A stretch of DNA of 18,786 nucleotides. Source: Kiritimatiellia bacterium (lineage in GTDB: Bacteria > Verrucomicrobiota > Kiritimatiellia > RFP12 > UBA1067). Within the stretch, counting starts at the first letter, position 1; each line of letters starts with the position of its first letter. The notes under the pieces were generated by a model. That model was not told the origin of the DNA. It did not search any database and was given only the letters and a program-made list of their open reading frames with translations. The translations under genes were made by a program, and so were the position numbers. The DNA is taken from contig JAFRBA010000288.1 of the NCBI GenBank assembly GCA_017405115.1, positions 1 to 18,786 of the forward strand, given 5' to 3'. Shown in pieces: positions 6,111 through 13,445 of this stretch.

Positions 6111-9100
6111 TTACACCGCCTTCACTTCGATCGACACCCGGTGTCCGTTTAGCTCCACGTCGCCCGACCCGTCGGACAGCGAAAGCTCGAGGGCCAGCGT
6201 CTCGCCCTTCACGTATTCGACGTGCGACTCGAGCGCCGCGCGGAACTCGGCATCCGCCGACACCGAGACCTTGATGCGCTGCGTGACCTCGAAATCGGCC
6301 TCCTTGCGCATCGCCTGCACGCGGCTCACGAACTCGCGCGCGTTGCCCTCCGCGACAAGCTCCGGCGTCAGCGCCGTCTCCAGCCCGACGACTATCTCGC
6401 CCTCGGACGCGACGACGAGGCCGGCCTTCGGCGAACGCGTAATCAAAACATCGTCGAGGGCGACTTCAACGCCCTCGATCACCTTGGGCCAGGGTTCGGG
6501 GGCGCCAGAGCCCCCGTCCTTTCCCATCGCGGCGATTGCCGCGGCGACCGCCTTCATCTTTGGTCCGCACTTCCTGCCGAGGCTCTTGAAGTTCGCCTTG
6601 TAGCTGACGTCGCAGAGCTCCGTCTCGTCGGCGACCATCTCGACGCGCTTCACGTTCAGCTCGTCGAGAATGAGGGCGTCAAGCTCCCCTGCCGCCCCGG
6701 ACTCGCCGGAATCGCCAGTCCCGTACGGCATGCCGGCGATCCGTATGGCGCTCAGCGGCTGGCGCACCTTGAGGTCGTTGTCGGCCCTGAGGCGCCGCCC
6801 GAGCTCCACGACAGTCTGAACCGCCGCCATGCGCCGCTCGAGGTCGCGGTCGCGAGCGTCCGCGTTCGCCGTCGGGAAGTCGCAGAGGTGCACGCTCTCC
6901 GGATCGCCCGCGCCCTTGAGGTTGCAGTATATCTCCTCCGCGATGAACGGCGTAAACGGAGCTGCGACCTTCGCCAGCTGCACCAGGACGTAGCGCAACG
7001 TGCGGTACGCCGCGAGCTTGTCGCCGTCGTTCTGCGACTTCCAGAATCGGCGGCGCGAACGGCGGATGTACCAGTTGGTGAGGTCCTCGACGAACTTCAC
7101 GAACGGCCTCACGGACTTCTGCAGGTCGTACGCGTCCATGGCCGCGGTGACATCCGCTATGAGCGTTTCCATCGACGAGACGATCCAACGATCCAAGACG
7201 TTCGAGGCTTCGAACGTCTTGGAATCGCCCTCCGTAGCCTTGGCGAAGGAGGGCTGCAGCACTTCGACGTCCGCGAAACCGTCGACGTTCGCGTAGGTCA
7301 CGAAGAACGAGTATGCATTCCACCACGGAATCAGCAGGTCGCGCATCAGCTGCTTGACGCCGCTCTCCGAGAACTTCAGGCTCTCGGCCCTCACCACCGG
7401 CGAGTAGATCATGTAGAGCCTGATCGCGTCGGCCCCGTAAGTGTCCAGCATGACGTTGGGGTCGGGGTAGTTCTTCAGCCGCTTGGACATCTTCTTCCCG
7501 TCCTCGGCGAGGACGAGGCCGTTCACTATGACGTTCCTGTACGGGCTCTTGTCGAAGAGGCACGTGCCCAGCACCATCAGCGTGTAGAACCAGCCGCGGG
7601 TCTGGTCCAGGCCCTCGGCGATGAAGTCCGCCGGGAAGAAGTCTTCGACTTTAGTGCCTAGTGCCTGGTGGCCAGTGCCTAGTGCGCTGTTCGCTTCCTG
7701 ACGTTCCGTATCTGCACCAGGCACCACGCACCCTGCACCTGGCTCCTCCCCCATGTAGTGCTGCTGGGCGTACGGCATGGAGCCCGACTCGAACCAGCAG
7801 TCGAGCACCTCTGGCGTGCGGTGGTAGGTCTTGCCGTCCCTCCTGATGACGATCTTGTCCACGAAGTGCTTGTGCAGGTCCGTCACCTTCTCGCCGGAGA
7901 GCTCCTCGAGCTCCTTGGCGGAACCGACGCAGATCATGTCGCCGGGGTCGTCGTCGTTGACCCACACCGGGATGCAGCTCCCCCAGAAGCGGTTGCGGGA
8001 TATGTTCCAGTCGCGCGCCTCCTCGAGCCAGTTGCCGAAGCGCTTCTCGCCGACGTACTCGGGCGTCCAGTGCACCGTCGCGTTGTTCTTCGCGAGGCGC
8101 TCGTGCAGATCCTCCACCCTGACGTACCATGCGTCGATCGCACGGTACACGAGCGGCGTGTCGGTGCGGTCGCAGAACGGATACGAGTGGACGATCGTCG
8201 CCTGGTGGACGAGCTTGCCCGACGCCTTGAGCGCCTTGATGATGTCCTTGTCGCAGTCCTTGCAGAACCGCCCCTTGTACTCGGGGATCGCGTCCGTGAA
8301 CGCGCACGACTCGTCGAGCGGGTCGACGAACGCGTCCATGCCGGCCTCCCTGCACACGCGGAAGTCGTCCTCGCCGTACGCCGGGGCTATGTGGACGATT
8401 CCAGTGCCGTCGTCTGTCGTGACGTAGTCGTCGTTGAGGACTCTGAACGCGCCCTCGGCGCGCTTCTCTGCGAAGTACGGGAAGATCGGCTCGTATTCCC
8501 AGCCCTTCAGCTCGCTGCCCTTGAGCTCGCGGACGACTTCGCACTGCTCCGGATTCTTGAAGACGTGGGGCAGTCGCGCCTTGGCCATGACGTACATGGG
8601 CCTCGCGTCGTCCGTGAGGTCGCGCACGACGACGTAGTCTATCGACGCCCCGACGCACATCGCGAGGTTCTCGGGGAGCGTCCAGGGCGTCGTCGTCCAG
8701 ACGAGCATGTAGATTGTGCCATCTAGGCCGTCTAGTTTCCCTAGAGAATCTAGGAGTCTAGTGCGCACCGTCACCGCCGGGTCCTGCACGTCCTTGTAGT
8801 TGGAGCCCGCCTCGAAGTTGGAGAGCGGAGTGGAGAGCTTCCACGAATACGGCATGATGCGGTGGGACTTGTAGACGCGGCCCTGGTTCCAGAGCTGCTT
8901 GAAGACCCACCAGACGGACTCCATGAAGCCGGGGTCCATGGTCTTGTAGTCGTTGTCGAAGTCGACCCAGCGACCGATGCGCGAGACCGTCTTGCGCCAC
9001 TCGCCGACGTATCTCAGCACCATCGAGCGGCACTGCTCGTTGAACTTGTCTATTCCGATCTTCTTGATCTCCGGGGCGCCCGCGACGCCGAGGGCGTCCT

Positions 9101-9389
9101 GCGCGAGGGCCTCGATGGGAAGCCCGTGGGTGTCCCACCCGAAGCGCCTCTCGACGTACTTGCCGCGCATGGTCTGGTAGCGCGGCACGATGTCCTTGAT
9201 TATCCCGGCGAGCAGGTGCCCGTAGTGCGGAAGCCCCGTCGCGAACGGAGGCCCGTCGTAGAACGTATAACGATCCTTGCCGGCGTTGCGCGCGAGAGAC
9301 TTCTCGAACGTCCGGTTCTTCTCCCAGGCCGCCAGTATGGACTTCTCCATCTCGGGGAACGCGACCCTATTCGACACAGGCTTGAACAT
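6111..9389 (-). CDS. ileS: isoleucyl-tRNA synthetase, type 2 (eukaryotic-like)
   Basis: 1092 residues from ATG 9389, which has AAAGGTGG upstream; the frame is open further 5' only because it runs antisense through the tRNA. Charges tRNA-Ile in the cytoplasm. The class I signatures are PHYGH (54-58; HIGH box) and KMSKR (633-637), with WTTTPWTLPEN and GWDTHGLPIE typical of IleRS editing and active-site regions. GPPFATGLPHYGH is the form seen in the eukaryotic-like IleS2 group, known for low mupirocin sensitivity. It is the first gene of the ileS-mcs-clpC-ybeY run. Three short repeat-derived insertions are translated in frame: about residues 209-222 (CTAG repeats), 549-579 (heptad element) and 711-733 (palindromes encoding PSFAKATEG). 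All lie where lengths vary between homologues, and both signature motifs are intact, so the enzyme should work. Confidence 0.97.
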   Translation of the reverse strand: MFKPVSNRVAFPEMEKSILAAWEKNRTFEKSLARNAGKDRYTFYDGPPFATGLPHYGHLLAGIIKDIVPRYQTMRGKYVERRFGWDTHGLPIEALAQDALGVAGAPEIKKIGIDKFNEQCRSMVLRYVGEWRKTVSRIGRWVDFDNDYKTMDPGFMESVWWVFKQLWNQGRVYKSHRIMPYSWKLSTPLSNFEAGSNYKDVQDPAVTVRTRLLDSLGKLDGLDGTIYMLVWTTTPWTLPENLAMCVGASIDYVVVRDLTDDARPMYVMAKARLPHVFKNPEQCEVVRELKGSELKGWEYEPIFPYFAEKRAEGAFRVLNDDYVTTDDGTGIVHIAPAYGEDDFRVCREAGMDAFVDPLDESCAFTDAIPEYKGRFCKDCDKDIIKALKASGKLVHQATIVHSYPFCDRTDTPLVYRAIDAWYVRVEDLHERLAKNNATVHWTPEYVGEKRFGNWLEEARDWNISRNRFWGSCIPVWVNDDDPGDMICVGSAKELEELSGEKVTDLHKHFVDKIVIRRDGKTYHRTPEVLDCWFESGSMPYAQQHYMGEEPGAGCVVPGADTERQEANSALGTGHQALGTKVEDFFPADFIAEGLDQTRGWFYTLMVLGTCLFDKSPYRNVIVNGLVLAEDGKKMSKRLKNYPDPNVMLDTYGADAIRLYMIYSPVVRAESLKFSESGVKQLMRDLLIPWWNAYSFFVTYANVDGFADVEVLQPSFAKATEGDSKTFEASNVLDRWIVSSMETLIADVTAAMDAYDLQKSVRPFVKFVEDLTNWYIRRSRRRFWKSQNDGDKLAAYRTLRYVLVQLAKVAAPFTPFIAEEIYCNLKGAGDPESVHLCDFPTANADARDRDLERRMAAVQTVVELGRRLRADNDLKVRQPLSAIRIAGMPYGTGDSGESGAAGELDALILDELNVKRVEMVADETELCDVSYKANFKSLGRKCGPKMKAVAAAIAAMGKDGGSGAPEPWPKVIEGVEVALDDVLITRSPKAGLVVASEGEIVVGLETALTPELVAEGNAREFVSRVQAMRKEADFEVTQRIKVSVSADAEFRAALESHVEYVKGETLALELSLSDGSGDVELNGHRVSIEVKAV
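7191..7256. repeat. double palindrome inserted in ileS
   Basis: Two adjacent inverted repeats. Arm TCCAAGACGTTCGA (7192-7205) pairs perfectly with 7210-7223 across a GGCT loop. Then GCCCTCC (7227-7233) pairs with GGAGGGC (7248-7254), enclosing a GTAGCCTTGGCGAA core. The second encodes PSFAKATEG on the minus strand, a peptide I recall from many unrelated proteins in PVC and Bacteroidota genomes, which marks a dispersed repeat. The element adds about 20 residues between FADVEV and LDRWIVSS of IleRS without breaking the frame. Confidence 0.75.
7652..7741. repeat. inverted heptad-repeat element inside ileS
   Basis: Five left heptads (TAGTGCC, TAGTGCC, TGGTGGC, CAGTGCC, TAGTGCG; 7652-7686), a 27-nt core starting CTGTTCGCTTCC (7687-7713), then four right heptads (GCACCAG, GCACCAC, GCACCCT, GCACCTG; 7714-7741) that are roughly the reverse complement of the left ones. 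GTGCCTGGTG (7661-7670) and CACCAGGCAC (7715-7724) are exact inverted copies. Total 90 bp, that is 30 codons, so the ileS frame is kept. Same layout as the element at 15694-15787. Confidence 0.8.
8723..8761. repeat. 9-nt CTAG tandem repeat inside ileS
   Basis: CTAG occurs at 8723, 8732, 8741, 8750 and 8758, that is with spacings 9, 9, 9 and 8. It is translated in IleRS as a leucine/aspartate/glycine-rich insert (LLDSLGKLDGLDG) between VTVRTR and TIYMLVW in the loop before WTTTPW. CTAG is normally a rare tetranucleotide in many bacterial genomes, so five in 39 bp is striking. Confidence 0.7.
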
Positions 9390-9422
9390 AGTTTCTGACC
9401 CACCTTTCAAAAGTGAAGTGGT

Positions 9423-9431
9423 ATTATACCA
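9423..9431 (-). promoter_or_regulatory. extended -10 promoter of ileS operon
   Basis: On the minus strand TGGTATAAT, with consensus TATAAT at 9428-9423 and TGG extension. No convincing -35. It is part of a perfect odd palindrome TGGTATTATACCA (9419-9431), so the -10 is symmetric and could fire in both directions. The leader to ATG 9389 would be about 27 nt. Confidence 0.65.
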
Positions 9432-9446
9432 AAAACGCCGAAGATA

Positions 9447-9455
9447 TGGTATACT
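9447..9455 (+). promoter_or_regulatory. extended -10 promoter of tRNA-Thr
   Basis: TGGTATACT (5 of 6 to TATAAT, with TGn extension). Predicted start near 9462, about 10 nt before the tRNA, the right distance for a tRNA promoter. It is interleaved with the divergent ileS promoter. Confidence 0.5.
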
Positions 9456-9471
9456 ATGGGGCGTTCGCCCT

Positions 9472-9557
9472 GCCGGGGTGGCACAGTGGTTGACTGCGCC
9501 TGATTTGTAATCAGGATCCGCAAGGACGCGTCGGTTCGAATCCGACCCTCGGCTCCA
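9472..9557 (+). tRNA. tRNA-Thr (anticodon UGU), long variable arm
   Basis: 86 nt including encoded CCA. Acceptor GCCGGGG (9472-9478) pairs with CCTCGGC (9547-9553); discriminator T, CCA 9555-9557. D arm GCA/TGC with GG in the loop. Anticodon stem CCTGA/TCAGG is perfect and the loop TTTGTAA gives anticodon TGT at 9506-9508 (reads ACA). T arm GTCGG-TTCGAAT-CCGAC is perfect. The variable region is 14 nt (9516-9529) and holds a small hairpin, TCC-GCAA-GGA. That is class-II-like, whereas bacterial tRNA-Thr normally has a 4-5 nt variable loop. G1-C72, C2-G71, G35 and U36, known ThrRS identity elements in E. coli, are all present, so threonylation is the best guess. Confidence 0.9.
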
Positions 9558-9561
9558 GGCG

Positions 9562-9571
9562 TCTTTTTTTT
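9562..9571 (+). terminator. T-tract after the tRNA, possible terminator
   Basis: Eight consecutive Ts (9564-9571) begin 7 nt after the tRNA CCA end. There is no separate hairpin, so only the GC-rich T arm and acceptor stem could act as the stem. The tract also contains the first base of the exosortase stop codon on the other strand (9573-9571). Confidence 0.35.
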
Positions 9572-10914
9572 CATTCTCCGACCGAGACAATCCACCAGGG
9601 TCCGGCGGAACGGCCAAGTAGAGCGCTGAAAAACCACGCGGGCACGTCGGCAAAAGTGGCGCCCGAGGCGTCGCGCGCCTGTTCGCGCACATGCAGCGTT
9701 TCCTTGCCGCGCGTCGCGCGAAACGCCGACCACACGCCGTCCGCGCGCGCTTCGAGCGGACACGGCTCGATCTTCCACCCCGTCGCCCCGAGGCAGTACG
9801 CCGCGCCATGCACGCGATGCGTAAGACGCGGCGTCCAACGCATGATCACAATGCGGCGTCCCGCGCGGAACCTGCCCACCCTCCCCTGGAAGCTCTTCGC
9901 AAAAGCCTTCTCGAAATCGCCAAGCGGCTCCTCCACAAGCGCCTCCCCCTCGAACTGCGCCGGCCATCCGGGAAAATCCCGCGCCGCCTGTTCGCCGGTT
10001 CCCCTCGGCGACATGGGGAACGCAATGCACGCGAGAGCGGCGACGGCGAATGCAAAAACGGAGATGAAGCGTGGAGTTGAGTTCTCCGTGCATTGCGGCG
10101 CGCCCGGCGAGCACGCCCTGCCGCCCGGCGATCGAGCGCCGTTGATGGCGAGCGGGACGAAAAGAGCGAATGCAAGGGCCACGCATCCAACGGCCTCGTG
10201 CGCAAGCGGGCCGAGGGGGCGTCCATATGCCGCGAACATCGCGAGCACCGCCACCCTCGCAGCGTTCGCCGCGCACACCGCAGCGACCGCGATCGCCGCC
10301 GCAAGCGCGGTGCGCCAGAACCTGAGGCGCCATATCTGCGCAATCACGAGCGAGGCCACGATTCCTGCGCCCAGCATCTTCACCCCGGCACACGGGGCAT
10401 CCACCCACACCGTCGTTCCGCCCACCGCGACCTCCATGCCGCGACGCACGACGTCGAGCCCCGCAAGACGCAGAAGCGCCGCTGCGGCGACGGTGGAAGC
10501 GAGACGCAGCGGAGCGCCGAGGAACATGTCGGCCACGAGCAGGGACGGCAGACCGGCGACCGCCAAACCGGCAAGAGGGGCAGGCAGCATGCCCTGGTCG
10601 CGCGCGCCGGGCAGAAGAATCGGCAGCCCGCCAACAAGGCCGAACACGCCGCAGAGCGTTATCGGCAGGAACGGACGCAACGCCCAGAAGACCGCGAGGC
10701 CGCACGCCGCCGCAAGGTACGCGCCTGCGCCAGGCGCGGACGCCTTCCATCCGGCGCGGCGCCATTCGTCCGCAATCAGCAGCGCGAGAGCAGCCCATGC
10801 GGCAATCCCCGCGTCGAACGGCTCCGCCAGCCGCATGCCCAGCCACAGCCAGAGAGGCCACAGCGCGCCCCCCCACGCGAGCGCCGCGAGCGCCCTCTCC
10901 ACGCCTGCGCGCAC
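9571..10914 (-). CDS. exosortase with EpsI-like C-terminal domain
   Basis: About 447 residues from GTG 10914, which begins one base after the TAA of the upstream gene; an in-frame ATG at 10977 would add an Arg-rich stretch that is only the shadow of the upstream gene's end. Exosortases are integral-membrane cysteine transpeptidases that cut PEP-CTERM proteins at the outer face of the inner membrane. The N-terminal ~270 residues are largely hydrophobic, with 7-8 likely membrane segments. The triad is visible: Cys175 in DAPCAGVK, Arg220 in NAARVAV and His239 in LAHEAVG. The remaining ~170 residues form a soluble domain (THRVHGAAYCLGATGWKIE) resembling EpsI-type exosortase-associated domains. 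The gene directly follows a PEP-CTERM protein gene, so it is likely the dedicated sorting enzyme. Subfamily (Xrt letter) cannot be fixed without models. An extra GC-rich stretch near 10098-10140 may be a repeat-derived insert. Confidence 0.87.
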   Translation of the reverse strand: MRAGVERALAALAWGGALWPLWLWLGMRLAEPFDAGIAAWAALALLIADEWRRAGWKASAPGAGAYLAAACGLAVFWALRPFLPITLCGVFGLVGGLPILLPGARDQGMLPAPLAGLAVAGLPSLLVADMFLGAPLRLASTVAAAALLRLAGLDVVRRGMEVAVGGTTVWVDAPCAGVKMLGAGIVASLVIAQIWRLRFWRTALAAAIAVAAVCAANAARVAVLAMFAAYGRPLGPLAHEAVGCVALAFALFVPLAINGARSPGGRACSPGAPQCTENSTPRFISVFAFAVAALACIAFPMSPRGTGEQAARDFPGWPAQFEGEALVEEPLGDFEKAFAKSFQGRVGRFRAGRRIVIMRWTPRLTHRVHGAAYCLGATGWKIEPCPLEARADGVWSAFRATRGKETLHVREQARDASGATFADVPAWFFSALLGRSAGPWWIVSVGE

Positions 10915-10915
10915 C

Positions 10916-13279
10916 TTACGCCCGCCGCATGTTCCGCGCACGGCGCAACGCCACGAACGCCACCGCAAGCGCCGCAAGCAGAATGCAGCACACCGTTCCC
11001 GGCTCGGGAACCGACGGCACCGAGGAGGATGGCGTCGTGGTGGGCACTGAATCCGCGTCCGCCGACTTGAGGCCGTTCGCCCTGTACTGCTCGGATGTCT
11101 CGAGCACCACCGCCCCCGTGACGGGCGTCACGATCTGCCATGGCAATGCGAGCTTCTGCGCCTTCTCAAGGCTGACGGGATCGCCCACCTTGTAGGTGCG
11201 CAGAGTCTCCTCTGAGGCCCATAGCCGCCCGAGGTGGTGACCCGCTTTTGCGGCGTCGGACGGAACGTTGGCGCGCGACTCGTTCGCACGGACGATGTTC
11301 CACCCCTGCGCGCCCCAGCCAGAGAAGAGCCTTTCTATCGCCACCGCGCCTCCACAGTTGGCGATGGACGCGGTGCACGAAACGACCTCCGGTGAAGGAT
11401 TCAGCGCAGCCGTGATCTCGCAAGTGCCAGGCGAAACCTGGCAGAGGAACACGCGCACGTTGGCGGCGCCGGCCATCTTCGCGGAAAGGACATCCGCCGT
11501 CTGCGACACCACGGGCTGCGCGCCGTGTATCCACACGAGCGCGGAAGGCTCGTCGTTGCGCGACAGGCCCTCGAACGCCCTCACGAGGGCGACGAGGTTG
11601 CAGCGTCCGCCAACGCGGTCCTGCCCGCGCAGGGCGTTCTCGAACGCGGCGGCGCGGCCGGCGTCGTTTGCCGCAGACGAGACGGTCGGCGCGGAAGGCG
11701 CCTCGTCGCCGACCAGCCACAGGTCGACGGGGACATCGGCTGGAAGCGCGGCGAGGGCACGCGCGGCGTCATTCCTGAAGAAGTCGTCCATCGATCCGGA
11801 GGCGTCAATCACCACGGCCACGCGACTGGGCTTCCACATGGGGGCGACGGCGGCGCGCTGCACGATGGCGCGACCCACGACAGGCAGTGCGGACAGCAGT
11901 TTCCCGTCGTCGCAGACCGCAACGGGGGCTGGTGGAGAGGAAAGCGTCTTCGTCTCGTCGGCGGGCATGCCGAGAAGACCGCCGGGAATGCTGAAGTTGC
12001 GCGAGACGATGGCCGGCGCCGGGAGAACCGCCGTCTTGCCGTCGAGGGCAGGCCTAAGCGGCACTGTGATGCCGAGGCGCAGCTTCATCTCGCCCTGCGG
12101 CGGAACGGGGAAGCACTGCACCTGCACCTGGTCGGGGCCGCACACGTTCACAAGAACGGGGTCGCGGTTGCGGCTCACCACCTGCTCGTAAGCGCGGCGC
12201 ACCTGCCCCCGCGTGCCGAATGCGGCCTCTCGCTCCTCGCCGTCGATCCAAAGCGTCAGGCGCGAGACAACTGCGCCATGCGGCAGCGCCACGCGCGCGC
12301 GGGCCTCCTGGTTCCGACTCTGCTCGTTGGAGAACACGAGCGTCCATTCCGCATACCCCGTGCAGCCCGGCTCGTCAACTGCGGTGGTGTAGCTGGAGCC
12401 CTTGAGCGAGAGACCCTCCATGACTCCGCCCATCTTCTCGCCGCCGACGAAGGCGTCCCAGCGCAGGAGGCGCCTTCCTCTGCTCCATATCTGAAAGGCC
12501 GCAGGATCACGCCCTGTGACGCGGTAGTAGACTAGGCGGCGCTTGTCAAGCGAAATGCCGTCCCTTCTCCGCCTGAGATCCCAAAACGAAAGAATGCCTG
12601 GCACATTGCGGTGCCACAGCTGATCCCAGACGGCGTCTTCGTGCGCAATCAACCGCAGAAGGCGCACGCCCTTTGCGGACTCCGCCTCGTCGTCGCTCGC
12701 CGCGAGGTTCACGCCGTATGCCACCGCGATGCTCCCGGACAACACAATGAGCCACACGAGACCCGCCGCGGCAAGGCCCCAGGCAAAGCCCTTCACCGGA
12801 GCGCCCCCCGCCTCACTGCGCATGCGGTTCAGCTTGTGCCTGAGCCCGAACGCCACGATGGCGGCGAAGAGCGGCGCTGACGGCAGAATGCCCAGCAAGC
12901 CGACGCCGAAGTACCAGAACGTCATGCAGCAGAAGATTGCGCCCAAGAGCGCCAGCGGCAGGAACGCGACGGCATACACCACCGCGATTCCGAAGGAAAT
13001 TCCGCACAGCGCACGCAGGAATCCGCTGCCGGCGCCGCTTCCCCTCATGCAGCACAGCCACACTATGAAGTTGAAAAGCGGCACAAGCGCCATCGCCACC
13101 TGCATGAACACGCTGCCCGTGAGCGCATTGCCGAGAATATTGCCGCACATTCCAGTGCCTATCTCAATGGACACCGCCGCACACGGCAGCGCAACGCCAA
13201 ACACAAACAGAGACAACGGGTGCGCCAGCCCCCTGCCCAGACGACCGAAGAATCCAGGTTTCTTCTCTGACGTTTCCAT
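10916..13279 (-). CDS. membrane VIT/vWA domain protein with PEP-CTERM signal
   Basis: 787 residues from ATG 13279 (AAGGAG 9 nt upstream); an upstream in-frame ATG at 13330 overlaps the promoter and is rejected. Residues ~20-195 contain about five hydrophobic helices. A soluble part follows, with a VIT domain (about 305-410: AEWTLVFSNEQSRNQEA, AYEQVVSRNRDPVLVN, FPVPPQGEMKLRL) and a von Willebrand A domain whose MIDAS motif DASGS is at 492-496. Near 713-733 comes LPWQIVTPVTGAVVLET, a motif I associate with VIT proteins of exosortase systems. The end is a classical PEP-CTERM: VPEPGT at 757-762, one membrane helix, then RRARNMRRA. VIT/vWA proteins bind metal and partners by adhesion-like contacts; no substrate can be named. 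Architecture and gene order recall the MSEP-CTERM/XrtK and XrtN/VIT pairs, but the sorting motif here is VPEP. Cotranscribed with the exosortase. Confidence 0.88.
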   Translation of the reverse strand: METSEKKPGFFGRLGRGLAHPLSLFVFGVALPCAAVSIEIGTGMCGNILGNALTGSVFMQVAMALVPLFNFIVWLCCMRGSGAGSGFLRALCGISFGIAVVYAVAFLPLALLGAIFCCMTFWYFGVGLLGILPSAPLFAAIVAFGLRHKLNRMRSEAGGAPVKGFAWGLAAAGLVWLIVLSGSIAVAYGVNLAASDDEAESAKGVRLLRLIAHEDAVWDQLWHRNVPGILSFWDLRRRRDGISLDKRRLVYYRVTGRDPAAFQIWSRGRRLLRWDAFVGGEKMGGVMEGLSLKGSSYTTAVDEPGCTGYAEWTLVFSNEQSRNQEARARVALPHGAVVSRLTLWIDGEEREAAFGTRGQVRRAYEQVVSRNRDPVLVNVCGPDQVQVQCFPVPPQGEMKLRLGITVPLRPALDGKTAVLPAPAIVSRNFSIPGGLLGMPADETKTLSSPPAPVAVCDDGKLLSALPVVGRAIVQRAAVAPMWKPSRVAVVIDASGSMDDFFRNDAARALAALPADVPVDLWLVGDEAPSAPTVSSAANDAGRAAAFENALRGQDRVGGRCNLVALVRAFEGLSRNDEPSALVWIHGAQPVVSQTADVLSAKMAGAANVRVFLCQVSPGTCEITAALNPSPEVVSCTASIANCGGAVAIERLFSGWGAQGWNIVRANESRANVPSDAAKAGHHLGRLWASEETLRTYKVGDPVSLEKAQKLALPWQIVTPVTGAVVLETSEQYRANGLKSADADSVPTTTPSSSVPSVPEPGTVCCILLAALAVAFVALRRARNMRRA

Positions 13280-13312
13280 GCTACGATGCTCCTTTTTGAT
13301 TAATTTGTCAGT

Positions 13313-13321
13313 ATTATACCA
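13313..13321 (-). promoter_or_regulatory. extended -10 promoter of the VIT-exosortase operon
   Basis: On the minus strand TGGTATAAT with perfect TATAAT (13318-13313). Expected start near 13306, leader about 27 nt with AAGGAG at 13294-13289. No clear -35. The core TATTATA (13312-13318) is symmetric, like that of ileS. Confidence 0.6.
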
Positions 13322-13445
13322 TAATCTCATGCTTGCCGCGCAATTCGTCCGCTCGCTCCGTACCCATCAACGGACATCCATCAACCCATCCGCCATTGGA
13401 CATCGCCTCGAGAATCCCCTGGAAGAGTTGGCCAACAAGTCACAA

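Noticed and set aside
7758..8726. 322-codon plus-strand frame opposite ileS
   Set aside because: Antisense shadow of a conserved, unmistakable IleRS; no ribosome binding site or domain.
9564..9571. Strong intrinsic terminator for the exosortase operon
   Set aside because: On the minus strand the tract reads as A, not T, so it cannot be the U-tract of that transcript.
9390..9809. 5' extension of ileS through the tRNA
   Set aside because: The frame is open only by chance and would cover the tRNA antisense and the promoters; ATG 9389 has a ribosome binding site and starts with the usual IleRS N-terminus.
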